Source of the DNA: Streptomyces sp. NBC_00250
GTDB taxonomy: Bacteria; Actinomycetota; Actinomycetes; Streptomycetales; Streptomycetaceae
Length of the DNA: 64,000 nucleotides
Assembly: GCF_036192275.1 (NCBI RefSeq)
Contig: NZ_CP108088.1
Coordinates: 5,395,501 to 5,459,500 of the forward strand
Direction: 5' to 3'
Position 1 is the first letter of the stretch, and each line of letters starts with the position of its first letter. The notes beneath the pieces are model-generated. The model made no database searches. It was not told where the DNA came from and saw only the letters and a list, made by a program, of their open reading frames with translations. The translations under genes were made by a program, and so were the position numbers. This document shows, one piece after another, positions 52,588 to 60,472 of this stretch.

Positions 52588-52655
52588 TCGCTTCCCCTCC
52601 GACCTGAGAAATCTCCCCGTCCGGCCCCTCCTGGAGGTGGGGCCGGGCTTCGGCG

Positions 52656-52702
52656 TTGACGGTGATGTTTGAATGTGATTCCTTGTGCGTGGTTATGTTT
52701 GA
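52656..52702 (+). promoter_or_regulatory. galTEK promoter region with direct repeats
   Basis: A TTGACG -35-like box (52656-52661) is followed by two copies of ATGTTTGA (52665-52672 and 52695-52702). The second ends 19 bp before the galT start codon. No -10 hexamer is convincing. In S. lividans the gal operon is induced by galactose from a promoter just upstream (established); these repeats are candidate regulator sites. Confidence 0.5.
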
Positions 52703-52721
52703 TCCCGCCGGAGGGCACCCC

Positions 52722-53765
52722 GTGAAGAAGACCGTCACCACGCTCGCCGACGGGCGCGAGCTGATCTACTACGACACGCGTGACGACGCCGTCCGCACCG
52801 CCGTCGACACCCGGCCGCTCGACCCCGTCGCCTCGGCCACCGAGCTCCGGTACGACGAGCTCCTCGGGGACTCCGTCGCCGTCGCCTCGCACCGCCAGGG
52901 CCGGACGTACCACCCGCCCGTGGGGGAGTGCCCCCTCTGCCCGTCCGCCGACGGACGGCAGAGCGAGATCCCGGCCCCCGACTACGAGGTCGCCGTCTTC
53001 GAGAACCGCTTCCCCACCCTCGCCGGGGAGTCCGGCCGCTGCGAGGTCGTCTGCTTCACCGCCGACCACGAGGCCTCCTTCGCCGACCTCAGCCCCGAGC
53101 GCGCCGCGCTGGTGCTCGACGCCTGGATCGACCGGACCACCGAACTCGCCGAGCGGCCCGGCGTCGAGCAGGTGTACTGCTTCGAGAACCGCGGCGCGGA
53201 GATCGGCGTCACCCTCGCCCACCCGCACGGGCAGATCTACGCCTACCCGTCCGCCACGCCCCGGACCGCCCTCATGCGGCGCCGCGCGGCCGAGCACCGG
53301 GCCCGCACCGGCGGCAACCTCTTCGACGACGTCCTCGCCCGGGAACGCGCCGACGCCGAGCGGATCGTCCTGGAGACCGAGCACTGGATCGCCTTCGTGC
53401 CGTACGCCGCCCACTGGCCGTACGAGGTCCACCTCTACCCGACCCGCCGGGTGCCCGACCTGCGCGCGCTCGACGAGGCGGCCCGCACAGAGTTCCCACA
53501 GATCTATCTGGAACTCTTGAGGCGCTTCGACCGGATCTTCGGACCGGGGGAGCCGCCCACGCCGTACATCTCCGCCTGGCACCAGGCGCCGTTCACCGGC
53601 GAGGACCGCGAGGAGTTCGGGCTCCACCTGGAACTCTTCACCGTCCGTCGGACGGCCGGCAGGCTCAAGTACCTCGCGGGCACGGAGTCCGGCATGAGCG
53701 CGTTCAGCAACGACGTACCGCCGGAGACGGCGGCCCGGCGACTCCGAGAGGTGGCAAGCAAGTGA
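52722..53765 (+). CDS. galT: Galactose-1-phosphate uridylyltransferase
   Basis: This 347-residue Leloir enzyme swaps UMP between UDP-glucose and galactose-1-phosphate. It shows E-C-P-L-C-P (zinc site), [31 protein letters not shown], the active-site [10 protein letters not shown] (nucleophilic His), and W-H-Q-A-P. The GTG at 52722 with GGAGGG 6 bp upstream is preferred to the in-frame ATG at 52695, which lies in the promoter repeat. First gene of galTEK; the stop overlaps galE (GTGA). Confidence 0.95.
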   Translation: MKKTVTTLADGRELIYYDTRDDAVRTAVDTRPLDPVASATELRYDELLGDSVAVASHRQGRTYHPPVGECPLCPSADGRQSEIPAPDYEVAVFENRFPTLAGESGRCEVVCFTADHEASFADLSPERAALVLDAWIDRTTELAERPGVEQVYCFENRGAEIGVTLAHPHGQIYAYPSATPRTALMRRRAAEHRARTGGNLFDDVLARERADAERIVLETEHWIAFVPYAAHWPYEVHLYPTRRVPDLRALDEAARTEFPQIYLELLRRFDRIFGPGEPPTPYISAWHQAPFTGEDREEFGLHLELFTVRRTAGRLKYLAGTESGMSAFSNDVPPETAARRLREVASK

Positions 53766-54760
53766 CCGAGGCCGTGAAGAAGTACCTGGTGACCGGAGGG
53801 GCCGGATACGTGGGCAGCGTCGTCGCCGCCCACCTCCTGGAGCGGGGCCACCGGGTCACCGTCCTCGACGACCTCTCCACCGGCTTCGCCGAAGCCGTCC
53901 CGGCAGGTGCCGAGTTCATCGAGGGCCGCGTCCAGGACGCCGCGAAGTGGCTCGACGACTCCTACGACGGCGTCCTGCACTTCGCCGCCTTCTCCCAGGT
54001 CGGCGAGTCCGTCGCCGATCCCGGGAAGTACTGGGAGAACAACGTCGGCGGCACCATGGCCCTGCTCGCCGCCCTGCGCTCCGCCGGGGTCCGCAAGCTG
54101 GTCTTCTCCTCCACCGCCGCCACCTACGGCGAGCCGGAGACGGTGCCGATCACCGAGACCGCGCCGACCGCCCCCACCAGCCCGTACGGGGCGAGCAAGC
54201 TCGCCGTCGACCACATGATCGGCGGGGAGTGCACCGCCCACGGCCTGGCCGCCGTCTCGCTGCGCTACTTCAACGTGGCGGGGGCGTACGGCTCCCTCGG
54301 CGAGCGGCACGAGCCCGAGTCGCACCTGATCCCGCTCGTCCTCCAGGTCGCCCTCGGCCGGCGCGAGGCGATCTCCGTGTACGGCGAGGACTACCCGACC
54401 CCCGACGGCACCTGCGTCCGCGACTACATCCACGTCGCCGACCTCGCCGAGGCCCACCTCCTCGCGCTCGACGCCATGACCGCGGACACCGTGCCGGCCG
54501 GCGAGCACCTGATCTGCAACCTGGGCAACGGCAACGGCTTCTCCGTCCGTGAGGTCGTCGAGACCGTACGGAAGGTCACCGGGCACCCGATCCCGGAGAT
54601 CACCGCCCCCCGCCGGGCCGGCGACCCCGCCGTCCTCGTCGCCTCCGCCGGGGCCGCCCGCGAACGGCTCGGCTGGACGCCGTCCCGCCCGGACCTCGCC
54701 GACGTCGTCGCCGCCGCCTGGGCCTTCGCCCGGCAGCAGCACGAGGGGGGACGCGCATGA
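53762..54760 (+). CDS. galE: UDP-glucose 4-epimerase
   Basis: This 332-residue extended SDR interconverts UDP-galactose and UDP-glucose. It has the NAD motif [17 protein letters not shown], catalytic S-S-T-A-A-T-Y-G-E and Y-x-x-x-K ([11 protein letters not shown]), L-R-Y-F-N-V-A-G-A and [13 protein letters not shown]. It overlaps galT and galK by 4 bp each, so the operon is fully coupled. Confidence 0.96.
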   Translation: MTEAVKKYLVTGGAGYVGSVVAAHLLERGHRVTVLDDLSTGFAEAVPAGAEFIEGRVQDAAKWLDDSYDGVLHFAAFSQVGESVADPGKYWENNVGGTMALLAALRSAGVRKLVFSSTAATYGEPETVPITETAPTAPTSPYGASKLAVDHMIGGECTAHGLAAVSLRYFNVAGAYGSLGERHEPESHLIPLVLQVALGRREAISVYGEDYPTPDGTCVRDYIHVADLAEAHLLALDAMTADTVPAGEHLICNLGNGNGFSVREVVETVRKVTGHPIPEITAPRRAGDPAVLVASAGAARERLGWTPSRPDLADVVAAAWAFARQQHEGGRA

Positions 54761-55896
54761 GCGTCGCCGCCGACTTCGAGGCGCTGTACGGCGCCGCCCC
54801 CGACGGTGTCTGGGCCGCCCCCGGGCGGGTCAACCTCATCGGGGAGTACACCGACTTCAACGACGGCTTCGTGCTGCCGCTCGCCCTGCCGCACACCACC
54901 GTCGCCGCCGTCTCCCGCCGTGACGACGGGGTGCTGCGCCTGCACTCCGCCGACATCGACGGCGGCATCGTCCAGCTGGCGGTCGACTCCCTCGAACCGC
55001 TCTCCGGCGGCGGCTGGGCGGCCTACCCGGCCGGTGTCGTCTGGGCGCTGCGGGAGGCCGGGCACCCGGTGGCGGGCGCGGACGTCCACCTCACCTCGAC
55101 CGTGCCGACCGGCGCCGGGCTGTCCTCCTCGGCGGCCCTGGAGGTCGTCACCGCGCTCGCCCTGAACGACCTGTTCGGCCTCGGGCTCTCCCGGCCCGAA
55201 CTCGCCGAGCTCGCCCAGCGCGCCGAGAACGCCTTCGTCGGCGTCCCCTGCGGTGTGATGGACCAGATGGCCTCCGCCTGCGCCGAGGAGGGCCACGCCC
55301 TCCATCTGGACACCCGGGACCTCTCGTACCGTCAGGTCCCCTTCGACCTGGCCCGGGAGGGGCTGCGGCTGCTCGTCGTCGACACCCGGGTGAAGCACGC
55401 GCTCGGGGACGGCGCGTACGCCGAGCGGCGCGCCGGGTGCGAAGCAGGTGCGCGGGCGCTCGGCGCCCGGGCCCTGCGCGACGTGAGCGCCGCGCATCTA
55501 TCCGAATCCCTCGCACTCCTGGGCGACGAGACGATTCTGCGTTACGTGCGGCACGTCGTCACCGACAACGCCCGCGTGGAGCGGACGATCGCGTTGCTGG
55601 ACGCCGGGGACACCCGGGCCGTCGGTCCCGTCCTCACCGAGGGGCACGCCTCCCTCCGGGACGATCTGCGGGTCTCCTGCCCCGAGCTGGACCTAGTCGT
55701 CGAGGCGGCGAACGCCGCCGGGGCGCTCGGCGCCCGGATGACCGGCGGCGGCTTCGGCGGTTCGGCCCTGGTCCTGGTCGACACCGACCGGGCGGACGCG
55801 GTCGCCGCCGCCGTCGAGAAGGCCTTCGCCGGGGCCGGATACGCGGCCCCCGGCATCTTCCCGGCCATCCCCTCGGCAGGCGCCCGCCGACTCTGA
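54757..55896 (+). CDS. galK: Galactokinase
   Basis: This 379-residue GHMP kinase phosphorylates galactose as the first Leloir step. It has the galactokinase signature [19 protein letters not shown], the ATP loop [12 protein letters not shown], the catalytic region [13 protein letters not shown], and [12 protein letters not shown] near the end. A bipartite hairpin lies about 80 bp after the stop. Confidence 0.96.
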   Translation: MSVAADFEALYGAAPDGVWAAPGRVNLIGEYTDFNDGFVLPLALPHTTVAAVSRRDDGVLRLHSADIDGGIVQLAVDSLEPLSGGGWAAYPAGVVWALREAGHPVAGADVHLTSTVPTGAGLSSSAALEVVTALALNDLFGLGLSRPELAELAQRAENAFVGVPCGVMDQMASACAEEGHALHLDTRDLSYRQVPFDLAREGLRLLVVDTRVKHALGDGAYAERRAGCEAGARALGARALRDVSAAHLSESLALLGDETILRYVRHVVTDNARVERTIALLDAGDTRAVGPVLTEGHASLRDDLRVSCPELDLVVEAANAAGALGARMTGGGFGGSALVLVDTDRADAVAAAVEKAFAGAGYAAPGIFPAIPSAGARRL

Positions 55897-55974
55897 CACC
55901 CCCGCCGACACCCTCCGTGCGGAGCCTCCGACACCCCCCGTACTCCCGTACGACTTCGGACAGTTCCGTGAATC

Positions 55975-56028
55975 GGCCCCCACCGCGACGCCCCGCCCCT
56001 ACTCTGAGGGGCAGCGCCGGTGGGGGCC
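55975..56028. terminator. Bipartite hairpin after galK
   Basis: An outer 11-bp stem (GGCCCCCACCG, 55975-55985, with 56018-56028) encloses an inner 6-bp stem (GCCCCT, 55995-56000, with 56007-56012) and a 6-nt loop. Likely the gal operon terminator; it could alternatively fold in the leader of the next gene. Confidence 0.65.
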
Positions 56029-56173
56029 GGTGCTGTTCAGGGGGCGAGACCCGGTCGGGTACGGCGCCGGTAGCGGGGTAACAGTCAACGCACGGCGGCG
56101 GCCGCGCGTATGACGGACCCGCCTCCGGCGCCGTGCCCGCGTCGGTTCCGTTCCTCGACACTTGGGGGTGCCC

Positions 56174-56989
56174 GTGGCACGTATCCGTGTCCTCGTGGTG
56201 GACGACCACCGCGTCTTCGCCGAATCGCTGGCCGCCGCACTCGCGGCCGAGCCCGATGTCGACGTCGCCGCCGCGGGAAGCGGCCCGGCCGCCCTGCGCT
56301 GCCTGGAGCGCGGCGCCTCGGAGGGCCGCAGGTTCGATGTGCTGCTCGTCGACGCCGAGCTCGGCGCCGGGCCCCCGGGGGCCGTGGCCCGCGCGGTGCC
56401 GGACGACGCGGAGGGCGCCGTCGACGGGATCTCCCTGGTCGCCGGGGTGCGCGCGGTCCAGCCCGCGGTCCGCACCGTCGTCCTCGCGGAGAAGGACGAC
56501 CCGCAGCGGGCCGCCCTCGCGCTGCAGGCCGGGGCGTCCGGCTGGGTGGCGAAGGACTGCTCGCTCCAGCGGCTCCTCGCGGTGGTCCGGGGGGTGCTGC
56601 GGGACGAGACGCATCTGCCGCCGGCGCTGCTCACGGGTGTCCTGCGGGAGCTGACCGCGGCGCGCAAGCACCGGACGGACAGCGAGCGGCTGGTGGAGTC
56701 GCTGACCCCGCGCGAGCGGGAGGTGCTGCGCTGCATGGTCGCGGGCCTGGGCCGCAAGGCGGTCGCCGAGCGCCTCTTCCTGTCCCCGCACACCGTCCGT
56801 ACGCACATGCAGAACGTGCTGGGGAAGCTGGGCGTGCACTCGACCCTGGCGGCGGTGGCCCTGGCCAGGCGGGCAGGGGTGGGGCCGGCCCAGCTGGGCG
56901 AGGCGCCGCTGTCCGGACTCTCCGGGGCCGGGCTCCCGGGGGCCGGGCTATCCGGGGACGTTGTCGAACGGGGCGGTCAGCTGGCGTAG
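56174..56989 (+). CDS. LuxR-family response regulator
   Basis: This 271-residue regulator has an intact receiver (D10/D11, phosphoacceptor D60 in VLLVDAEL, K in GWVAKDCS) and a LuxR HTH (LTPREREVLRCMVAGLGRKAVAERLFLSPHTVRTHMQNVLGKLGV). An insertion of about 18 residues follows the phosphorylation site. The start is uncertain among TTG 56162, GTG 56168 and GTG 56174; I used 56174 next to the domain start. No partner kinase is beside it. Its 3' end overlaps the convergent tamR gene by 42 bp. Confidence 0.88.
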   Translation: MARIRVLVVDDHRVFAESLAAALAAEPDVDVAAAGSGPAALRCLERGASEGRRFDVLLVDAELGAGPPGAVARAVPDDAEGAVDGISLVAGVRAVQPAVRTVVLAEKDDPQRAALALQAGASGWVAKDCSLQRLLAVVRGVLRDETHLPPALLTGVLRELTAARKHRTDSERLVESLTPREREVLRCMVAGLGRKAVAERLFLSPHTVRTHMQNVLGKLGVHSTLAAVALARRAGVGPAQLGEAPLSGLSGAGLPGAGLSGDVVERGGQLA

Positions 56990-57445
56990 CAGCCCGGCCA
57001 GTTCGCCGCGCTGGGCCCGGGAGAGCTGGGCCAGGATGGCACGCTCCTGGGCGAGCAGTCCGGCGAGCGCCTCGTCGGCGCGGTCGCGGCCCTCGGGGGT
57101 GAGCCGGACCAGGACGCCGCGCCGGTCGCTGGGGTCGGGGAGCCGCTCGACGAGGCCCTTCTTGGTGAGCCGGTCGATGCGGTTGGTCATGGTGCCGGAG
57201 GTGACCAGGGTCTGGGTCAGGAGCTGACCGGGGGAGAGCTGGTAGGGCGCTCCGGCGCGGCGCAGGGAGGTGAGGACGTCGAACTCCCAGGGCTCCAGCT
57301 GGTGCTCCGAGAAGGCGAGCCGACGGGCGCGGTCGAGGTGCCGGGCGAGCCGTGAGACGCGGCTGAGCACCTCGAGCGGTTCCACGTCGAGGTCGGGGCG
57401 CTCGCGGCGCCATGCTGCGACCAGTCGGTCGACCTCGTCCTCCAT
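56948..57445 (-). CDS. tamR: MarR-family regulator TamR
   Basis: This 165-residue MarR-fold regulator has the winged helix YQLSPGQLLTQTLVTSGTMTNRIDRLTKKGLVERLPDPSDRRGVLVRLTPEG. It is divergent from a trans-aconitate methyltransferase gene, the arrangement described for TamR of S. coelicolor, which senses citrate/trans-aconitate and controls tam and tricarboxylic-acid genes under oxidative stress (established for that species). The long N-terminal helix (AAWRRERPDLDVEPLEVLSRVSRLARHL) fits the UrtR/TamR subgroup. The gap holds a phased set of CTTG-N4-CAAG boxes. Confidence 0.85.
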   Translation of the reverse strand: MEDEVDRLVAAWRRERPDLDVEPLEVLSRVSRLARHLDRARRLAFSEHQLEPWEFDVLTSLRRAGAPYQLSPGQLLTQTLVTSGTMTNRIDRLTKKGLVERLPDPSDRRGVLVRLTPEGRDRADEALAGLLAQERAILAQLSRAQRGELAGLLRQLTAPFDNVPG

Positions 57446-57466
57446 GTCGATCAGTGTAGAGGGTCT

Positions 57467-57523
57467 GTTGACATAAAGTCTCTTGGGGTCAAGTTTCTTG
57501 ATATCGAGTATCTTGGATTCAAG
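57467..57523. promoter_or_regulatory. Four 15-bp-phased TamR-type boxes between tamR and tam
   Basis: CTTG-N4-CAAG boxes start at 57482 (CTTGGGGTCAAG), 57497 (CTTGATATCGAG, one mismatch) and 57512 (CTTGGATTCAAG). A weaker one starts at 57467 (GTTGACATAAAG). All are exactly 15 bp apart. The strongest extends to TATCTTG-GATT-CAAGATA, a perfect 18-bp inverted repeat of the kind MarR/UrtR proteins bind. Confidence 0.75.
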
Positions 57524-57608
57524 ATATATTTCCCTGGACTATGGGGAAGGGACCCGGCCGGAACTCCGTTCCGCTTCGGCAACTCGTTCCAGCAAGGGGG
57601 CTTCGAAC

Positions 57609-58460
57609 ATGCATTCCGTGGAATCCGCCGCACCAACCGCACCAACCGCACCGACATGGGATCCGCAGCAGTACCTCCGGCACTCCGGGCACCGCACCCG
57701 GCCCTTCCTCGACCTGCTCACCCGAATACCGCACCTGCCCGCCCAGGACCGGCCCGCCCGCATCGCCGATCTCGGCTGCGGACCCGGCAACGTGACGGTC
57801 CTCCTCGCCGACCGCTGGGCCGACGCCCACATCACCGGCTTCGACCTCTCGCCCGACATGCTGGAACAGGCCGAGAAGGACTGGTCCGGCACCACCCGGG
57901 GCGGCGGCTGGATCGACTTCCGGCCCGCCGACGCCGCCCACTGGACCCCCGCCGAGCCCTACGACCTGATCGTCTCCAACGCGGCCCTCCAATGGGTGCC
58001 CAACCACCCCGAGTCCTTCGCCGGCTGGATCGACGGACTCCGCCCCGGGGGCACCCTCGCCTTCCAGGTCCCCGGCAACTTCACCTCGCCCAGCCACGCC
58101 CTGCTCGGCGAACTCTGCGACACCCCCGAGTGGCGCCACCGCCTCGGCGACCAGGGCCGCCGCTTCGTCCACATCCTCGACGCCTCCGACTACCTCACCC
58201 GCCTCACCGACCTGGGTTGCGAGACGGATGTCTGGGAGACCACGTACTGCCAGCTGCTCCAGGGCGAGGACCCCGTGCTCGACTGGGTCAAGGGCACGGC
58301 CCTGCGGCCCGTCCTCACCACCCTGGGCGACGACCAGGAAGCGATCGACGCCTTCCTCGGCCAGTACCGCGACCTCCTGCGCGAGGCCTACCCCCAAGGT
58401 CCGCACGGCACCGTGTTCCCGTTCCGCCGGATCTTCGCCGTCGCGCGCAAGCCGTCCTGA
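57609..58460 (+). CDS. tam: trans-Aconitate 2-methyltransferase
   Basis: This 283-residue SAM methyltransferase has motif I I-A-D-L-G-C-G-P-G-N-V-T, then G-F-D-L-S-P-D-M-L, F-D-L-I-V-like S-N-A-A-L-Q-W-V and the G-G-T-L-A-F-Q-V-P-G-N segment typical of Tam. The enzyme methylates trans-aconitate, which would otherwise inhibit aconitase. The ATG at 57609 has an AAGGGGG SD 8 bp upstream. It is divergent from tamR and probably repressed by it. A strong hairpin follows. Confidence 0.9.
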   Translation: MHSVESAAPTAPTAPTWDPQQYLRHSGHRTRPFLDLLTRIPHLPAQDRPARIADLGCGPGNVTVLLADRWADAHITGFDLSPDMLEQAEKDWSGTTRGGGWIDFRPADAAHWTPAEPYDLIVSNAALQWVPNHPESFAGWIDGLRPGGTLAFQVPGNFTSPSHALLGELCDTPEWRHRLGDQGRRFVHILDASDYLTRLTDLGCETDVWETTYCQLLQGEDPVLDWVKGTALRPVLTTLGDDQEAIDAFLGQYRDLLREAYPQGPHGTVFPFRRIFAVARKPS

Positions 58461-58477
58461 CCGGTGGGGCAGGACGC

Positions 58478-58517
58478 GCGGACGCCCCGCACCGGAACTC
58501 CGGTGCGGGGCGTCCGC
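58478..58517. terminator. Bidirectional terminator between tam and FG-GAP gene 1
   Basis: A perfect 18-bp stem with an AACT loop lies between the convergent ends of tam and the first FG-GAP gene. Its central 30 bp is identical to the hairpin downstream of FG-GAP gene 2 (60414-60453). Confidence 0.92.
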
Positions 58518-58532
58518 GGGTACGGGACGGTG

Positions 58533-60266
58533 CTACGACATGGCGTTGTAGATCTGGAAGCCGGAGCCGGTCTTGGTCCGCGTGCCGAACTTGCCCGGGG
58601 CCGTGTTCAGGTAGTCGTAGAGGTCGCCCGACGAGGTGACACCCAGCAGGTCGGCCTTGCCGTCGGCGTTCAGGTCGCCCGGCGTGACCAGCTTGGTGTA
58701 CGTGTTCCAGCCGCCGCCGACGCTCAGCCGCGCACCGAACGGCGTGGCCGCGATACCCGTGCCCGGGTACACGTACAGGTCGCCGCCCGAGGTGCGGGCC
58801 ACGACGTCCGCGCGGCCGTCGCCGGTGTAGTCGCCCGCGCCGAGGATCTTGTTGAAGGCGCCCCAGCCGCCGCCGACCTTGATGCGCGACGCGAAGCCCG
58901 TGCTCTGGCCGTTGCCCTTGTACAGGTACAGGTTGCCGGAGCGGTCGCGGGCCAGCAGGTCGCCCTTGCCGTCGCCCGTCAGGTCACCGGGGCCGGCCAG
59001 GGCGTTGTAGACGCCCCAGCCCGAGCCGACGTAGGTGCCGTCGATGTAGAGGCCGTTGTCGAAGAGCTGCGCGATGTCGGACTCGCCGTCCGGGTCCAGC
59101 GAGGACAGGTGCGTGAAGTCCGCGCCCTGCCAGCCGTTCGCCGGGCCGAACTGGCTGCGGGTGGTGAGCAGACCGTTGGTCCGGGCGCCGTAGAAGTACA
59201 TCGTGCCGGACGCGTCCCGCGCCAGGACGCCTTCCTTGGTGGCGGCGACCGGGCTGTTGCTCGCCCCGCCGAACTGCGGGACGAAGTGCCAGTAGCCCGC
59301 GTCGCCGGACTGCATGCGGGGCGCGAGGGTGCCGTCGCCCTTGCCGCTGTAGTACCAGAAGGTGCCCTTGGTGTCGCGGGCGAGCATCTCGCCCGCGCCG
59401 TCGCCGTTGTCGTCGCCGACGGGAATGATCTGGTTGTAGGCGCCCCAGCCGGAGCCGACCTTCACCCGGCCGGCGAACGGCCCGCTCTTGTCGCCGCGGC
59501 CGGCGTAGAACCACAGGGTGCCGGCGGTGTCGCGGGCGTACAGATCGGCCCAGCCGTCGCCGTTGTTGTCGCCGAAGCCCACGATCTGGTCGTAGGCGTT
59601 CCAGCCGGGGCCGAGCTTCACCCGCGCCGAGAACGGCGCGGTGCGGTTGCCGGTGGCGTAGTACAGGTACAGGTTGCCGCTGTTGTCGCGGGCGAGCAGG
59701 TCCGCCCGGTTGTCGTCGTTCACGTCGCCGGGCGAGACGAGCTTGTTGTAGATCTGCCAGCCGTAGCCCCGCCACGCGTACGTCGCGGCGGTGGACGTCG
59801 CGTCCGCGTACATCGTGAGCGCGCCCTGCTCCGAGAGCATCAGGACCTCGGGACCGCCGCCGGTCGCGTCCTGGTTGCCGATCGGAACGACGTCCTTCGG
59901 GGGCTGGTCGGCGGTGCCGTTGAAGAGACCGCCATCGCCCGTGGTCGTCGCGGTGTAGACGTCGCCGGTCCAGGCGCGGTAGATCAGGTCGCTCACCCCG
60001 TCGCCGTCGAAGTCCGACAGCGGATCGGCGACCCTGGACCCCTCGGCCGCGGCGGCACCCGCCCGGGCCGGGCCGGAACCCGCCCGGGCCGCGCCGGCCG
60101 ACGGACGCGTCAGCGTCGGCGGGGTGAAGTCGGCCGACGGACGCTCGACCGCGGGGAGCGGCGCGGGCTCCCCGGCCGAGGCCGGGGCTGCGAGCAGCAT
60201 GCCCGCAGACAGGACGAGAGCGGTGCAGGCCGCGAGGCGGGCACGCGTGGAGTGCACAGAACGCAA
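58533..60266 (-). CDS. Secreted FG-GAP/VCBS repeat protein (paralog 1)
   Basis: This 577-residue protein has a signal peptide (LAACTALVLSAGMLLAAPASAG) and a propeller of FG-GAP/VCBS-like blades, each with a Ca-binding D-x-D/N-G-D-G-x-x-D/E loop (DFDGDGVSDL, DNNGDGWADL, DDNGDGAGEM, DLTGDGKGDL, DYTGDGRADV, DLNADGKADL) and a G-W-x-x-Y/F-N-x-I/L linker. I set the start at the TTG at 60264-60266, preceded by a G-rich SD; this and the upstream 25 bp are shared with paralog 2. The role is unknown; such proteins may bind sugars or cell-wall partners. Confidence 0.87.
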   Translation of the reverse strand: MRSVHSTRARLAACTALVLSAGMLLAAPASAGEPAPLPAVERPSADFTPPTLTRPSAGAARAGSGPARAGAAAAEGSRVADPLSDFDGDGVSDLIYRAWTGDVYTATTTGDGGLFNGTADQPPKDVVPIGNQDATGGGPEVLMLSEQGALTMYADATSTAATYAWRGYGWQIYNKLVSPGDVNDDNRADLLARDNSGNLYLYYATGNRTAPFSARVKLGPGWNAYDQIVGFGDNNGDGWADLYARDTAGTLWFYAGRGDKSGPFAGRVKVGSGWGAYNQIIPVGDDNGDGAGEMLARDTKGTFWYYSGKGDGTLAPRMQSGDAGYWHFVPQFGGASNSPVAATKEGVLARDASGTMYFYGARTNGLLTTRSQFGPANGWQGADFTHLSSLDPDGESDIAQLFDNGLYIDGTYVGSGWGVYNALAGPGDLTGDGKGDLLARDRSGNLYLYKGNGQSTGFASRIKVGGGWGAFNKILGAGDYTGDGRADVVARTSGGDLYVYPGTGIAATPFGARLSVGGGWNTYTKLVTPGDLNADGKADLLGVTSSGDLYDYLNTAPGKFGTRTKTGSGFQIYNAMS

Positions 60267-60268
60267 GA

Positions 60269-60285
60269 GATCCCCCCCAGGGATC
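60269..60285 (-). promoter_or_regulatory. RBS-containing hairpin of FG-GAP gene 1
   Basis: GATCCC and GGGATC form a 6-bp stem with a 5-nt loop; read on the minus strand the SD run of Gs is inside it, ending 2 bp before the TTG start. The same element precedes gene 2 (62179-62195). Confidence 0.65.
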
Positions 60286-60350
60286 AGAATGTCGTCGGAC
60301 CGGGAACGGGGTTCGCGGCACCTCGTGCGGCAGGAGCGCGTACGGAGGGC

Positions 60351-60398
60351 GAAACACCCACCCGGGTGTCCGGGGAGCATATCGCCCGGGAGTGACAC
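60351..60398 (-). promoter_or_regulatory. Conserved upstream block of FG-GAP gene 1
   Basis: This block shares ACACCC-x-CCCGGGTGT, GGAGCATA and GTGACA elements, in the same order, with the region before FG-GAP gene 2 (62271-62321). It probably contains the promoter; no assigned sigma-factor consensus was recognised. Confidence 0.5.
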
Positions 60399-60413
60399 GA
60401 CTCCCGGCGGACG

Positions 60414-60453
60414 GGGAACGCCCCGCACCGGAACTCCGGTGCGGGGCGTTCCC
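60414..60453. terminator. Terminator after FG-GAP gene 2
   Basis: An 18-bp perfect stem (GGGAACGCCCCGCACCGG and complement) with an AACT loop lies 20 bp past the gene 2 stop. It shares its core with the hairpin at 58478-58517. Confidence 0.9.
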
Positions 60454-60472
60454 GCGCGCGCGTGGGGCGGTG

